A DNA stretch of 64,000 nucleotides, taken from positions 186,001 to 250,000 of the forward strand of contig NZ_JOCA01000001.1 in NCBI RefSeq assembly GCF_000718785.1. The letters are read 5' to 3'. The notes beneath the pieces were generated by a model. It was not told the origin of the DNA. It made no database searches and saw nothing but the letters and a program-made list of their open reading frames with translations. How positions within the stretch are numbered: the first letter of the stretch is position 1; every line of letters begins with the position of its first letter. A program made the translations under genes and the position numbers. The stretch comes from Streptomyces sp. NRRL WC-3626 (GTDB lineage Bacteria; Actinomycetota; Actinomycetes; Streptomycetales; Streptomycetaceae). Shown here in pieces: positions 1-8,452 of the stretch.

Positions 1-94
1 AGCCGGCCACACACGTGCGCGGGGCCGTCCTCCCGACCCCCGTGGCGAGAGGACGACCCCGGCTTCTCACGGTGGTCGTGGTGGAACGTGCGGC

Positions 95-703
95 TCAGTA
101 CAGCTTGTTGACGGCCTTCTTCGTCGTCGTCCTGAACGCGCTCACCGGGGCGTCGTCGAAGTCGCCGAGCTGTCCCCAGCCGACGACGGTCACGGTCTTC
201 CCGTCGCGCCCCACGGAGAGCAGGTGGATGTCCGTGGCCCCCCAGGACGTCTCGGTGTGCAGCCCGTGCACCTTCGCGCCCTCCTCGACCGGCAGGGCGC
301 CGTAGTAGCGGCCCTCGGCCTCGACGTCCGGGTAGGTCTGCTCGATCCGGTCGGCGCAGGAGCGGATCTCCTCGTTCAGCAGGGCGGCCAGCGCCTTGCC
401 CTTGGCGGCGGAGCCGGTGACGACGGTGACCTGTACGGCGTTGGTGTCCAGGTCGGTGGAGTAGACGCGGTGCCGGTAGTCGTACGCCGGTACGCCCTCG
501 CCGAGGCAGTAGGCGAGTTCGGCGGGGAAGCCGTCGGTGACCGGGCCCGCGTTCCAGTCGGACGACGGGTGCGGGGGCAGCTCGGACGCCGCGAGGAACT
601 TGGGAGGGGCGGCCGCGCCGGCCGGCGCCGCGAGCGCCGTACCGGCGGCGAGGGCGGCGGCCGTGAGGGTCGCGAGGACGGCGGCGCGGGTGTGCTTGGG
701 CAT
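95..703 (-). CDS. Secreted protein of unknown function
   Basis: 202 residues. The start is the ATG of MPKHTRAAV; the open frame runs further upstream but that part has no protein-like character and lies in the divergent intergenic region. Residues 1-30 form a Sec signal peptide: basic MPKHTR, an Ala/Leu-rich core, and a likely AGA-AA cut before PPKFLAASELP. The mature part has a few aromatic-rich stretches and cysteines near EELAYCLGEG and IRSCADR that could form a disulfide. I recognise no enzyme motif. It is divergent from the HTH-membrane regulator gene, with about 250 bases between, so a functional link is possible but unproven. Confidence 0.8.
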   Translation of the reverse strand: MPKHTRAAVLATLTAAALAAGTALAAPAGAAAPPKFLAASELPPHPSSDWNAGPVTDGFPAELAYCLGEGVPAYDYRHRVYSTDLDTNAVQVTVVTGSAAKGKALAALLNEEIRSCADRIEQTYPDVEAEGRYYGALPVEEGAKVHGLHTETSWGATDIHLLSVGRDGKTVTVVGWGQLGDFDDAPVSAFRTTTKKAVNKLY

Positions 704-954
704 GGGTGGTCCCCCGTGTGGTGAGCGTGATGGAGAATGCGGGACGGTACGCCCGTGACGGTCCGGATGGTCGTCCGGCGGCCGTCGGGGCGGTCGCTGT
801 GCCAAGAGCATCGGCCGTCCCGGGAGACGGGCGCAAGCGTCGTCGCCGGTTTCACCGGCATGGAACCATCCCAGCCCGTTTGACGTGCAGATACATGGGG
901 TGCCTGGGATGCCGTCCCAGGGCCCCGACCGGTCCGGACGAGTGCGGGGTGACG
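704..954. promoter_or_regulatory. Divergent intergenic region
   Basis: About 250 bases separate the secreted-protein gene (leftward) from the HTH regulator (rightward) and must hold both promoters. I see no strong consensus promoter or clear dyad that I could assign. Confidence 0.4.
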
Positions 955-2628
955 GTGTCGGCACAGGACGACGTGGCGGAGTTCGCGGCGCTGCTGCGGG
1001 AGCTGAAGGAGCGTACGGACCGCAGCTACGGCTCGCTGGCCCGCCGCCTCGGCATGAACACCTCGACGCTGCACCGCTACTGCGCGGGCGACGCGGTCCC
1101 TGTCGACTTCGCCCCGGTGGAGCGGTTCGCGGCGCTGTGCGGTGCGTCGAGGGCGGAACGACTGGACCTCCACCACCGCTGGCTCCGGGCGGTGGAGGCA
1201 CGCCAACGCCCGCGGGCGGTGCCGGGTCCGCCCGCGACCCCGGACGCCGCCCCCGGCGAACAGCACCCGACGGCACGGGAGACCACCGGCACCCCGGCGG
1301 TCGCCGGGGGTGAGACACCGGACGGTCCGCCCGGCAGCCCCCGGACACCCCCCGCCGACGAACCCGGCGGGCCCCCCGCCGGCCACGGTGCCGCGGACAC
1401 GACCTGCGTACCGGACGGGGCACACCGGACCGACCACACGCCGCACGCCGGTCCACTCCTCGGCACCGAACCTCCGCCCGGCGTCCCGAGCGGGCGAAAC
1501 GACGAAATCCGGCCGACCGCCGCACCGCGCACCGCGAGCGGGGCCGGCTTCCCCCACCACGACGGCCGGAGGCCGGGCACGGACCCCGGAACGGGTGACG
1601 CCGCCGCGCCGCCCCCGGACACGGTCACCGGGCCGGGCGCCACTGACGAGCCCTCCGGCCGGGGCAAGTCGAACCCCACCACAACAGACCCCGGCAAGAC
1701 GTCCGCGGGACGCCCCTGGTACCGGCGGCGGGGACGGGTGCTCGTCGCCATGGCCGCCGCCTGCGCGCTGCTCGCCACCGTGGGAAGTCTGTCCGCGCTC
1801 CCCGACGACCGGCGGGCGTCCACCGAGGGCGCAGGACCCTCGGAGGCGGCCCCGAGCGTGTCCAGTACTTCCCCCACGGCACCCCCGAGCCGCACCCCCT
1901 CGCCCTCCGGCTCCCTCTCCTCGGCCACCAGAACCCACCCGGCCCCCTCCTCTCCCACCCCCCGGCACAAGCCCGCCGCTCCCGGCACCTCCAGGGCCCC
2001 CGCCGCCGGCCCTCCCCTCACCTGGTCCGCCGACTCGCAGGCATGGGCGTACGGATGCGGGCACGACTACGTCATCGCCAAACCCCCGGACCGGGTCCCG
2101 CCGCCACCGGCCCCGCAGGACGCCGGGACGTGGGCCGCGACGCAGGAGGCCGTGCACGGGGGCGAGACGCTGGTGGAACTGTCGGTGCAGGGGACGTCCG
2201 AGACGGCCGTCGTCCTCACCGCGCTGCGCGTGCGCGTGGCCGGCCGCTCCGGGCCCGTGCCGGGGAACGCGTACGCCATGGACCAGGGCTGCGGCGGCGC
2301 GCTCACCCCGCGCTACTTCGACGTGGACCTGGACAAGGACCGGCCGATCGCCCGCGCGGTCGCCGGGAACGACGCCGGTACGCCGATCCCGGCCGTGCGG
2401 ATGCCCTACCGGGTCTCCGTGAGCGACCCCGAGGTGCTGCTGGTCACCGTCCGTACCGCGGGCTGCGACTGCCGCTGGTACCTGGAGCTGGACTGGTCCT
2501 CGCGGGGCCGCACCGGCACGGTCCGGATCGACGACCACGGCCGCCCGTTCCGCACCAGCGGGACCGGGGGCCTGCCCCATTACGAGTACGACACCTCGTC
2601 CCGCGGCTGGCAGCCCCGCGCCGAATGA
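955..2628 (+). CDS. Membrane-anchored HTH (XRE-like) regulatory protein
   Basis: About 557 residues from the GTG of VSAQDDVAEF; a GTG two codons earlier (949) and an ATG at 892 are alternatives, since no ribosome site decides. Residues 8-65 form a helix-turn-helix of XRE type (SYGSLARRLGMNTSTLHRYCAG). Residues 80-255 are a low-complexity Pro/Gly/Thr-rich linker. A single membrane helix lies at about 262-282 (VLVAMAAACALLATVGSL), followed by a second Pro/Ser-rich stretch. The C-terminal domain, about 360-557, has paired cysteines (YGCGHD, TAGCDCRWYLELDW) and should be outside the cell. The layout, DNA-binding domain inside and sensor-like domain outside, suggests a one-component transmembrane regulator, as in many Streptomyces proteins. 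Its ligand and targets are unknown. Confidence 0.85.
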   Translation: MSAQDDVAEFAALLRELKERTDRSYGSLARRLGMNTSTLHRYCAGDAVPVDFAPVERFAALCGASRAERLDLHHRWLRAVEARQRPRAVPGPPATPDAAPGEQHPTARETTGTPAVAGGETPDGPPGSPRTPPADEPGGPPAGHGAADTTCVPDGAHRTDHTPHAGPLLGTEPPPGVPSGRNDEIRPTAAPRTASGAGFPHHDGRRPGTDPGTGDAAAPPPDTVTGPGATDEPSGRGKSNPTTTDPGKTSAGRPWYRRRGRVLVAMAAACALLATVGSLSALPDDRRASTEGAGPSEAAPSVSSTSPTAPPSRTPSPSGSLSSATRTHPAPSSPTPRHKPAAPGTSRAPAAGPPLTWSADSQAWAYGCGHDYVIAKPPDRVPPPPAPQDAGTWAATQEAVHGGETLVELSVQGTSETAVVLTALRVRVAGRSGPVPGNAYAMDQGCGGALTPRYFDVDLDKDRPIARAVAGNDAGTPIPAVRMPYRVSVSDPEVLLVTVRTAGCDCRWYLELDWSSRGRTGTVRIDDHGRPFRTSGTGGLPHYEYDTSSRGWQPRAE

Positions 2629-2634
2629 ACGCCC

Positions 2635-4377
2635 TTACGGACGGGGCACGTTGCGCAGGTTGGAGCGGGCCATCTGGAGCATCCGGCCGACGCCCCCGTC
2701 CAGCACCATCTTGGAGGCGGACAGCGCGAACCCGGTCACCATCTCCGCGCTGATCTTCGGCGGGATGGACAGCGCGTTGGGGTCCGTGACGACGTCGACG
2801 AGGGCCGGGCCCTTGTGCTTGAACGCCGACTTGAGCGCGCCCGCGAGTTCCTTCGGCTTCTCCACCCGCACCCCGTAGGCGCCGCACGCGCGGGCGACGG
2901 CGGCGAAGTCGGTGTGCTTCATGGCGGTGCCGTGCGAGGGCAGTCCGGCGACCAGCATCTCCAACTCGACCATGCTGAGCGAGGAGTTGTTGAACAGGAC
3001 CACCTTCACCGGCAGGTCGTACTGCACGAGGGTGAGGAAGTCGCCCATCAGCATGCTGAATCCGCCGTCGCCCGACATCGACACGACCTGCCGGCCCCGG
3101 TCGGTGAACTGCGCCCCGATCGCCATCGGCAACGCGTTCGCCATCGAGCCGTGGGAGAACGAACCGATCACCCGGCGGCGCCCGTTGGGGGTGATGTAGC
3201 GGGCCGCCCAGACATTGCACATACCGGTGTCGACGGTGAACACGGCGTCTTCGGCGGCGAGTTCGTCCAGTACGGAGGCCACGTACTCGGGATGGATCGG
3301 CACATGCTTCTCCACCTTGCGCGTGTACGCCTTCACCACCCCCTCCAGCGCGTCCGCGTGCTTCTTCAGCATCCGGTCGAGGAACTTGCGCTTGTCCTTG
3401 GTGCGCACCCGGGGGGTGAGACAGCGCAGCGTCTCCTTCACATCGCCCCACACGGCGAGGTCGAGCTTGGAGCGCCGGCCGAGGATCTCGGGCCGCACAT
3501 CGACCTGGACGATCTTCACGTCGCCGGGGAGGAAGGCGTTGTAGGGGAAGTCGGTGCCGAGCAGGATCAGCAGGTCGCACTCGTGGGTGGCCTCGTAGGC
3601 GGCGCCGTAGCCGAGCAGTCCGCTCATGCCGACGTCGTACGGGTTGTCGTACTGGATCCACTCCTTGCCGCGCAGGGCGTGACCGACCGGGGACTTGATC
3701 TTCTGGGCGAACTCCATGACCTCGGCGTGCGCGCCCTTGGTGCCGGCGCCGCAGAACAGGGTGACCTTCTCGGCCTCGTCGATCATGTCGACGAGGCGGT
3801 CGATCTCGGCGTCGCCGGGGCGGACCGTGGGCCGGGAGGTGACGAGGGCGGTCTCCGCGGGATTCTCGGGGGCGGCGTGGTCGGCGATGTCGCCGGGGAG
3901 GGTGACGACGCTGACGCCGGAGCGGCCGATGGCGTGCTGGATGGCGGTGTCCACCAGCCGGGGCATCTGCTTCGGGCTGGAGATCATCTCGCTGTAGTGG
4001 CTGCACTCGCGGAACAGCTGCTCGGGATGGGTCTCCTGGAAGTAGCCGAGGCCGATCTCGCTGGACGGGATGTGCGAGGCGAGGGCGAGGACGGGGGCCA
4101 TGGAGCGGTGGGCGTCGTACAGCCCGTTGATGAGGTGGAGGTTTCCGGGCCCGCAGGAGCCGGCGCAGGCGCCCAGCCTGCCGGTGATCTGGGCCTCGGC
4201 GCCGGCGGCGAAGGCGGCGGTCTCCTCGTGGCGTACGTGGATCCAGTCGATGGCGGAGTTGCGGCGGACGGCGTCGACGACGGGGTTGAGGCTGTCGCCG
4301 ACGACGCCGTACAGGCGTTTGACTCCCGCGCGGGTGAGGAGGTCGACGAACTGCTCCGCGACATTCTGTTTGGCCAT
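2635..4377 (-). CDS. poxB: Thiamine-diphosphate enzyme, pyruvate dehydrogenase (quinone)/pyruvate oxidase type
   Basis: 580 residues, normal length for the POX/acetolactate synthase superfamily. The N-terminal TPP-binding domain carries the conserved glutamate in RHEET (Glu51). The C-terminal PP domain has the GDG motif at 436-438 and the paired asparagines at 463-464 that coordinate Mg-ThDP. The SCGPGNLHLINGLYDAH stretch is typical of pyruvate oxidases. By family knowledge it would decarboxylate pyruvate to acetate and CO2 and pass electrons to a quinone or oxygen at the membrane. A C-terminal membrane-binding helix as in E. coli PoxB is not obvious, so the electron acceptor is uncertain. 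It ends six bases from the stop of the convergent HTH-membrane gene and follows the PP2C-like gene. Confidence 0.93.
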   Translation of the reverse strand: MAKQNVAEQFVDLLTRAGVKRLYGVVGDSLNPVVDAVRRNSAIDWIHVRHEETAAFAAGAEAQITGRLGACAGSCGPGNLHLINGLYDAHRSMAPVLALASHIPSSEIGLGYFQETHPEQLFRECSHYSEMISSPKQMPRLVDTAIQHAIGRSGVSVVTLPGDIADHAAPENPAETALVTSRPTVRPGDAEIDRLVDMIDEAEKVTLFCGAGTKGAHAEVMEFAQKIKSPVGHALRGKEWIQYDNPYDVGMSGLLGYGAAYEATHECDLLILLGTDFPYNAFLPGDVKIVQVDVRPEILGRRSKLDLAVWGDVKETLRCLTPRVRTKDKRKFLDRMLKKHADALEGVVKAYTRKVEKHVPIHPEYVASVLDELAAEDAVFTVDTGMCNVWAARYITPNGRRRVIGSFSHGSMANALPMAIGAQFTDRGRQVVSMSGDGGFSMLMGDFLTLVQYDLPVKVVLFNNSSLSMVELEMLVAGLPSHGTAMKHTDFAAVARACGAYGVRVEKPKELAGALKSAFKHKGPALVDVVTDPNALSIPPKISAEMVTGFALSASKMVLDGGVGRMLQMARSNLRNVPRP

Positions 4378-4443
4378 GTCTTCCGTCTGCCCCTCGGGTG
4401 TCGAAGATGCCTGACGGGTTCCATGAATTCACACCGGGCGCGC

Positions 4444-5895
4444 TCACGCCTCCCAGACGGCAGCGGCCGTACGGTCGTCCGCGTACCCCTTGACCCGTAC
4501 CTGGGTGTCGGCGAGGAACGCCGCGAGGCCGGGCGGTTCGGGGCGGGACCACCGGTCGGCGAGGTGGGCGAGGAGTGCCGGTTCGCCGCGCAGGGGGTCG
4601 GCGAGGCCGGTGCCGCACATCAGCAGGGTGTCACCCGGGCGGGCGACCGAGGTGCGGAAGCGGAAGGGTTCGCGGGGCGGCTCGGGGGCGGGTTCGTACG
4701 GGCTCGGGGGTGTGGGGATGCCCAGGTCCATGGTGAGGCGGTCGCCGTCGGGGGTCTCGGCGGGCGGCGAGCCGAAACCGACCACGGGTTCGCCCCTGGC
4801 CTCGGTGGTCCCGGGTTCGATGTCCTGCCAGGCGCCGTCCCGCAGCCGGAACAGTCCGCCGGGGCCGACCCCGAAGAAGACCCGGGTACGGCACTCGGGG
4901 TCGGCGGGCAGCAGGAGACAGCGCAGGGTGGCCGCGTAGAGGTCGGGTTCGAGGCCCTGTTCGGCGGCACTGGCGCGGAGGCGGCCGAGGCTGCGGTCGG
5001 TGAGGCGGTGCAGGCCCGACTTGAGGTCGCCGCGCCGGGCGGCCCCGATGTCGTCGGCGAGGCGCGCGTGGCTGCGGCCCACCGCCGCGCCGATCCACCG
5101 GCAGGCCTCGGCGGCGGCCCGGTGCGCGCCGGGGGAGGTACGGACACCGGTCGCCAGCGCCACGAGGACGAGGGCCTGCTCCCCCGTGCCGAACCGGGCG
5201 GTCAGCAGCGCGTCGCGGCGGAGTTCGCCCCGGTAGCGGGCGGAGTCCCCGCGTACGGAGGCGGCGCGCAGGGTGCAGGCCCCGTACCGGGCGCCGTCCA
5301 GCACGGTGTCGGACACCAGGCCGTCCAGTGCGCCGGGGTCGGCCGGCGGGAGGGCGGTGGGCTCGGGGTCGTAGGTGGGCGGCCGGGAGCCGACGTGGGC
5401 GCGGGACGGGAGCGGGCCGGGGGGCGGTTCCATGCGCGTGGTGCGGGCGGCGGGCGGGCGCGCGGTCGTGGGGGTCCAGGAGCCGAAGGCCGCGCCGGAG
5501 GTGGGGGCGGCCGGAGGAGGGCTCACCTGTCCCGCGGGCGGGGCGGTGGCGGGTGGCCGCTCGGGCGGCCGGGGAGCGGCCGGAGGCGGCTGCTCGGGCG
5601 GCCGGGGAGCCGTCGGAGGCGAGGCCCCCGTCGACGGCCCGGAGGTCTCCGGCCCCCGGGGCGGCGGCTCCCAGGGGACGCGGGGCGGGGCCCCGCCCGG
5701 CCGGGGATCCGGAATGGCCGGAGTGACGGGTAAGCCGGCCGGGGCCGGGCCGCCCAGCGTGCCCGACGCCGACGCGAAGCGGTCGTCCAGGGAGTCGGGC
5801 GCCGGTACGGGACCCGTGTCGTCGGTGGCGTCGTCGTACAGCTGCCCCCACCAGTCGTCCTCGGGACCGGTGGGCGTTCCCCCCTGCTGGCTCAT
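4444..5895 (-). CDS. PP2C-like protein phosphatase with proline-rich N-terminus
   Basis: 483 residues from the ATG of MSQQGGTPTG; the longer open frame upstream enters the divergent promoter region. Residues 1-180 are low-complexity, rich in Pro, Ala and Gly. From about 210 a diverged PP2C fold appears: SVRGDSARYRGELRRDALLTARFG resembles the RGxxR...NQD start of PPM phosphatases, and RPGDTLLMCGTGLADPL matches the late LLxxSDGL-type strand. The usual aspartates are only partly present, so activity cannot be assumed. Such proteins in Streptomyces are usually partners of Ser/Thr kinases, but no kinase is nearby. It sits upstream of poxB on the same strand with a 66-base gap. Confidence 0.75.
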   Translation of the reverse strand: MSQQGGTPTGPEDDWWGQLYDDATDDTGPVPAPDSLDDRFASASGTLGGPAPAGLPVTPAIPDPRPGGAPPRVPWEPPPRGPETSGPSTGASPPTAPRPPEQPPPAAPRPPERPPATAPPAGQVSPPPAAPTSGAAFGSWTPTTARPPAARTTRMEPPPGPLPSRAHVGSRPPTYDPEPTALPPADPGALDGLVSDTVLDGARYGACTLRAASVRGDSARYRGELRRDALLTARFGTGEQALVLVALATGVRTSPGAHRAAAEACRWIGAAVGRSHARLADDIGAARRGDLKSGLHRLTDRSLGRLRASAAEQGLEPDLYAATLRCLLLPADPECRTRVFFGVGPGGLFRLRDGAWQDIEPGTTEARGEPVVGFGSPPAETPDGDRLTMDLGIPTPPSPYEPAPEPPREPFRFRTSVARPGDTLLMCGTGLADPLRGEPALLAHLADRWSRPEPPGLAAFLADTQVRVKGYADDRTAAAVWEA

Positions 5896-6042
5896 GCCCT
5901 CAATTGTCCACCGCGCGGGCCGCTTGGAAACGGGGCATCGGGAAAATCCCCGTCCCGCGCCACTCCCGGGACGGCTGTTGACGGGAGGTGACCGGGCACG
6001 TTCCGTTCTGCGCCGCTGCCCGGACTCCTGCACCCTGGACAG

Positions 6043-6525
6043 ATGGGAGCCTGGGACCTCCTGCTCACCGGACTGGTGCTCCTGCTCGGACTGTGGGGAG
6101 TGCTGGTGCCAGGGGTGCCCGGGTCCTGGCTGGTGTGGGCCGGGGTGCTGTGGTGGGCGCTGAAGGATCCGCGGCCCGTCGCGTGGTGGGTGTGCGTGGG
6201 GGCGACCGTGGTGCTGTTCCTGTCGCAGGTGGTGCGCTGGGCGCTGCCGCCACGCCGGCTCCGGGAGGCCGGCGTCGACGGGCGGCTGCTGACGTACGCG
6301 GGCTGCGGCTCGTTCGCCGGGTTCGTGCTGCTGCCCGTGCTCGGCGCCGTCCCGGGTTTCCTCGCCGGGGTGTATCTGGGCGAGCGGCTGCGGCTGGGAC
6401 GGCGGCGCGAGGCGGTGGCGGCGCTGTGGACGGTGATGCGTTCGGGCGGCTGGGGCCTGCTGACGGAGCTGTTCACCTGCCAGCTGATCACGGCGGCGTG
6501 GCTGGGCGCGGTGTTCTGGGGCTGA
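6043..6525 (+). CDS. DUF456-family integral membrane protein
   Basis: 160 residues, almost wholly hydrophobic, with about four or five membrane segments: residues 5-45, 47-68, 85-110 and 135-158. The opening LLTGLVLLLGLWGVLVPGVPGSWLVWAGVLWWA and the glycine-rich second half with GxxxGxxxGxxxG-like spacing (FLAGVYLGERLRLG) fit the small DUF456 family. The function of this family is not known. It is divergent from the PP2C-like gene and convergent with ogt, 6 bases away. No Shine-Dalgarno is evident upstream of the ATG. Confidence 0.8.
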   Translation: MGAWDLLLTGLVLLLGLWGVLVPGVPGSWLVWAGVLWWALKDPRPVAWWVCVGATVVLFLSQVVRWALPPRRLREAGVDGRLLTYAGCGSFAGFVLLPVLGAVPGFLAGVYLGERLRLGRRREAVAALWTVMRSGGWGLLTELFTCQLITAAWLGAVFWG

Positions 6526-6531
6526 CCGCTC

Positions 6532-7023
6532 TCAGGCGGGCAGCACGCCCTCGCGCGTGAGCAGCTGGACCTTGCGCTCCAGGCCGCCGGCGTACCCGGT
6601 CAGCGAGCCGTCGGCGCCGATCACCCGGTGGCAGGGGCGCAGGATGAGCAGCGGGTTCGCGCCGATCGCGCCCCCGACGGCCCGTACGGCGGCCCTCGGC
6701 GCGCCGATCCGCGCGGCGATCTCGCCGTACGAGACGGTCGCCCCGTAGGGGACGTCGTCGAGGGCGGCCCACACCTTCTCCCGGAACGGTGTGCCGGTGG
6801 CGTGCAGGGCCAGCCGGAACTCCTTGAGGTCGCCGGCGAAGTACGCGGTGAGCTGCCGTTCGGCCTCGCGGAACGGCCCGGGGTCGCGCCGCCAGTCGCC
6901 GGCCGGGGTGCGTCCGCCCTTCTGCCCGGGGACGGACAGCGACGTCAGTGCGCCGTCCGGGGCGGCGGTGAGCAGCAGCGGCCCGACGGGGCTGTCCACG
7001 CTCGTCCAGTAGGTGGTCTCCAT
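6532..7023 (-). CDS. ogt: Methylated-DNA--protein-cysteine S-methyltransferase
   Basis: 163 residues. The active-site motif PCHRV occurs with the acceptor cysteine at 131, preceded by the conserved GANPLLILRPCHRV context and the DNA-binding GEIAARIGAPRAAVRAVGGA helix-turn-helix. It transfers O6-alkyl groups from guanine, and O4-alkyl from thymine, to its own cysteine in a suicide reaction. Its stop is clear and its start ATG follows within 3 bases of the end of the Ada/AlkA-like gene on the same strand, so the two form an alkylation-repair operon. A GGAG-like site lies at the end of the upstream gene. Confidence 0.95.
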   Translation of the reverse strand: METTYWTSVDSPVGPLLLTAAPDGALTSLSVPGQKGGRTPAGDWRRDPGPFREAERQLTAYFAGDLKEFRLALHATGTPFREKVWAALDDVPYGATVSYGEIAARIGAPRAAVRAVGGAIGANPLLILRPCHRVIGADGSLTGYAGGLERKVQLLTREGVLPA

Positions 7024-7026
7024 GAT

Positions 7027-8397
7027 CTACTCCAACTCCCCTGCGGCGCGCAGGTGGTTCAGGGCGTACGAGCGCCAGGGACGCCAGCTGTCGGGAACGG
7101 CGGGTCCGGGCGGGGCCACGTCCGGGTCGCCGAGGGCGCGGGTGCGGATCGCGGCGATCGTACGGGCGTCGAGGCCGGGGACGGCGGCCAGTGCGGTCCG
7201 GGCGTCGTCCCGGTCGGCGCCGGGTCCGAGGCGTACGGTGCCGTCGGCGAGGGCGGTGGTGAGCGCGCCCGGGGTGCCGTCGGGTTCGGCCTCGGCGAGG
7301 ACGTCGGCCTCGGGGAACAGATGGGTGAGGCCGTGGCAGGGGGCGTCGAGCCGCTTGCCGTACGCCTGGACGAGCCGGGCGGCCTCGTCGCGGCCCACCA
7401 GCGCGCGTACCGCCAGTTCGGCGGGGTCGGCGGTGCCGGGTGAGCGCAGTCCCGGCCGGGCGGCGACCAGCGGGGCGAGCCGGGTGTCGGCGCCGAGGCG
7501 TTCGTCGACGGCGTACGGGTCGGCGTCCAGGTCGAAGAGCCGCCGCAGCCGGTGTACGGCGGTGGTCAGGTCGCGGGGGTCGGTGAGGTGGAGGCGGGTG
7601 TCGAGCCAGCCGCCGGGCCTGCCGCGCGGCTCGTCGACGGCGGCGATGCCGGTGCCGTAGGGCAGCCGGAGCGTCCGCCGGTAGGTGCGGGTGCCGGGAG
7701 CGCCGGTCATCTCCTCGACGCCGGGTACCGTCTCGCGTTCCAGCAGGTCGAAGACGGGTCCGGCCTGGTAGGGGCCGCGGTGGGCGAGCCGCAGGGGGAT
7801 TCCGGCGGAGGGCGTGGCGGTGCGCGCCCGGCCGCTGCGGGGTGCGGTGGCGCGCAGCTCGCTGGGGGTGGTCGCGTAGACGGCCCGTACGGTGTCGTTG
7901 AACTGCCGCACGCTGGCGAATCCGGCGGCGAAGGCGATCTGCGTGACCGGCAGGTCGGTGGTCTGGAGCAGGACGCGTGCGGCGTGCGCCCGCTGGGCGC
8001 GGGCGAGGGCGACGGGTCCGACGCCGAGTTCGCCGGTGAGCTGGCGCTGCACCTGGCGGGCGCTGTAGCCGAGCCGGGCGGCGAGTCCGGCGACGCCGTC
8101 GCGGTCGACGACGCCGTCGGCGATCATCCGCATGGCCCGGCCGACGACGTCGGCCCGTACGTTCCACTCGGCGGAGCCGGGCACGGCGTCCGGGCGGCAG
8201 CGCCGGCAGGCGCGGAACCCGGAGCCCTGCGCGGCGGCGGCGGTCGCGTAGAAGCTCACGTTGTGCCGCTTGGGGGTGACGGCGGGGCAGCTGGGCCGGC
8301 AGTAGATGCCGGTCGTCCGCACGGCGAAGAAGAACGCCCCGTCGAACCTGGCGTCCCGGCTGCGCACCGCCTCGTACCTGCTGTCCTCGTCCTTCAT
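7027..8397 (-). CDS. Ada/AraC-AlkA-like fusion; glycosylase domain looks degenerate
   Basis: 456 residues from MKDEDSRYEA. Residues 20-75 are the Ada zinc domain: Cys33, Cys37, Cys64 and Cys67 match the four metal-binding cysteines, of which the first accepts methyl from DNA phosphotriesters. Residues 85-182 are an AraC-type DNA-binding domain (QIAFAAGFASVRQFNDTVR). The rest matches the AlkA N-terminal domain and a HhH-GPD glycosylase up to the hairpin VPGLDARTIAAIRTRALGDPD. After that the family normally has a segment with the catalytic aspartate about 20 residues before WRPWR; here the gap is much shorter and I find no equivalent aspartate. The protein may therefore act mainly as a methylation-sensing regulator. 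It is directly upstream of ogt. Confidence 0.88.
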   Translation of the reverse strand: MKDEDSRYEAVRSRDARFDGAFFFAVRTTGIYCRPSCPAVTPKRHNVSFYATAAAAQGSGFRACRRCRPDAVPGSAEWNVRADVVGRAMRMIADGVVDRDGVAGLAARLGYSARQVQRQLTGELGVGPVALARAQRAHAARVLLQTTDLPVTQIAFAAGFASVRQFNDTVRAVYATTPSELRATAPRSGRARTATPSAGIPLRLAHRGPYQAGPVFDLLERETVPGVEEMTGAPGTRTYRRTLRLPYGTGIAAVDEPRGRPGGWLDTRLHLTDPRDLTTAVHRLRRLFDLDADPYAVDERLGADTRLAPLVAARPGLRSPGTADPAELAVRALVGRDEAARLVQAYGKRLDAPCHGLTHLFPEADVLAEAEPDGTPGALTTALADGTVRLGPGADRDDARTALAAVPGLDARTIAAIRTRALGDPDVAPPGPAVPDSWRPWRSYALNHLRAAGELE

Positions 8398-8452
8398 GCC
8401 GTCCAGTCTCCGCCACCCGGGAGGCCCCGGCTGGCGGAAATCGGACGTGACG

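Noticed and set aside
26..55. Terminator hairpin at the left edge
   Set aside because: Only 7 paired bases with a 16-base loop; too weak to call.
2815..5733. 972-codon open frame opposite poxB and the PP2C-like gene
   Set aside because: Its composition is that of high-GC antisense frames, without known motifs, and the other strand codes for clear proteins.
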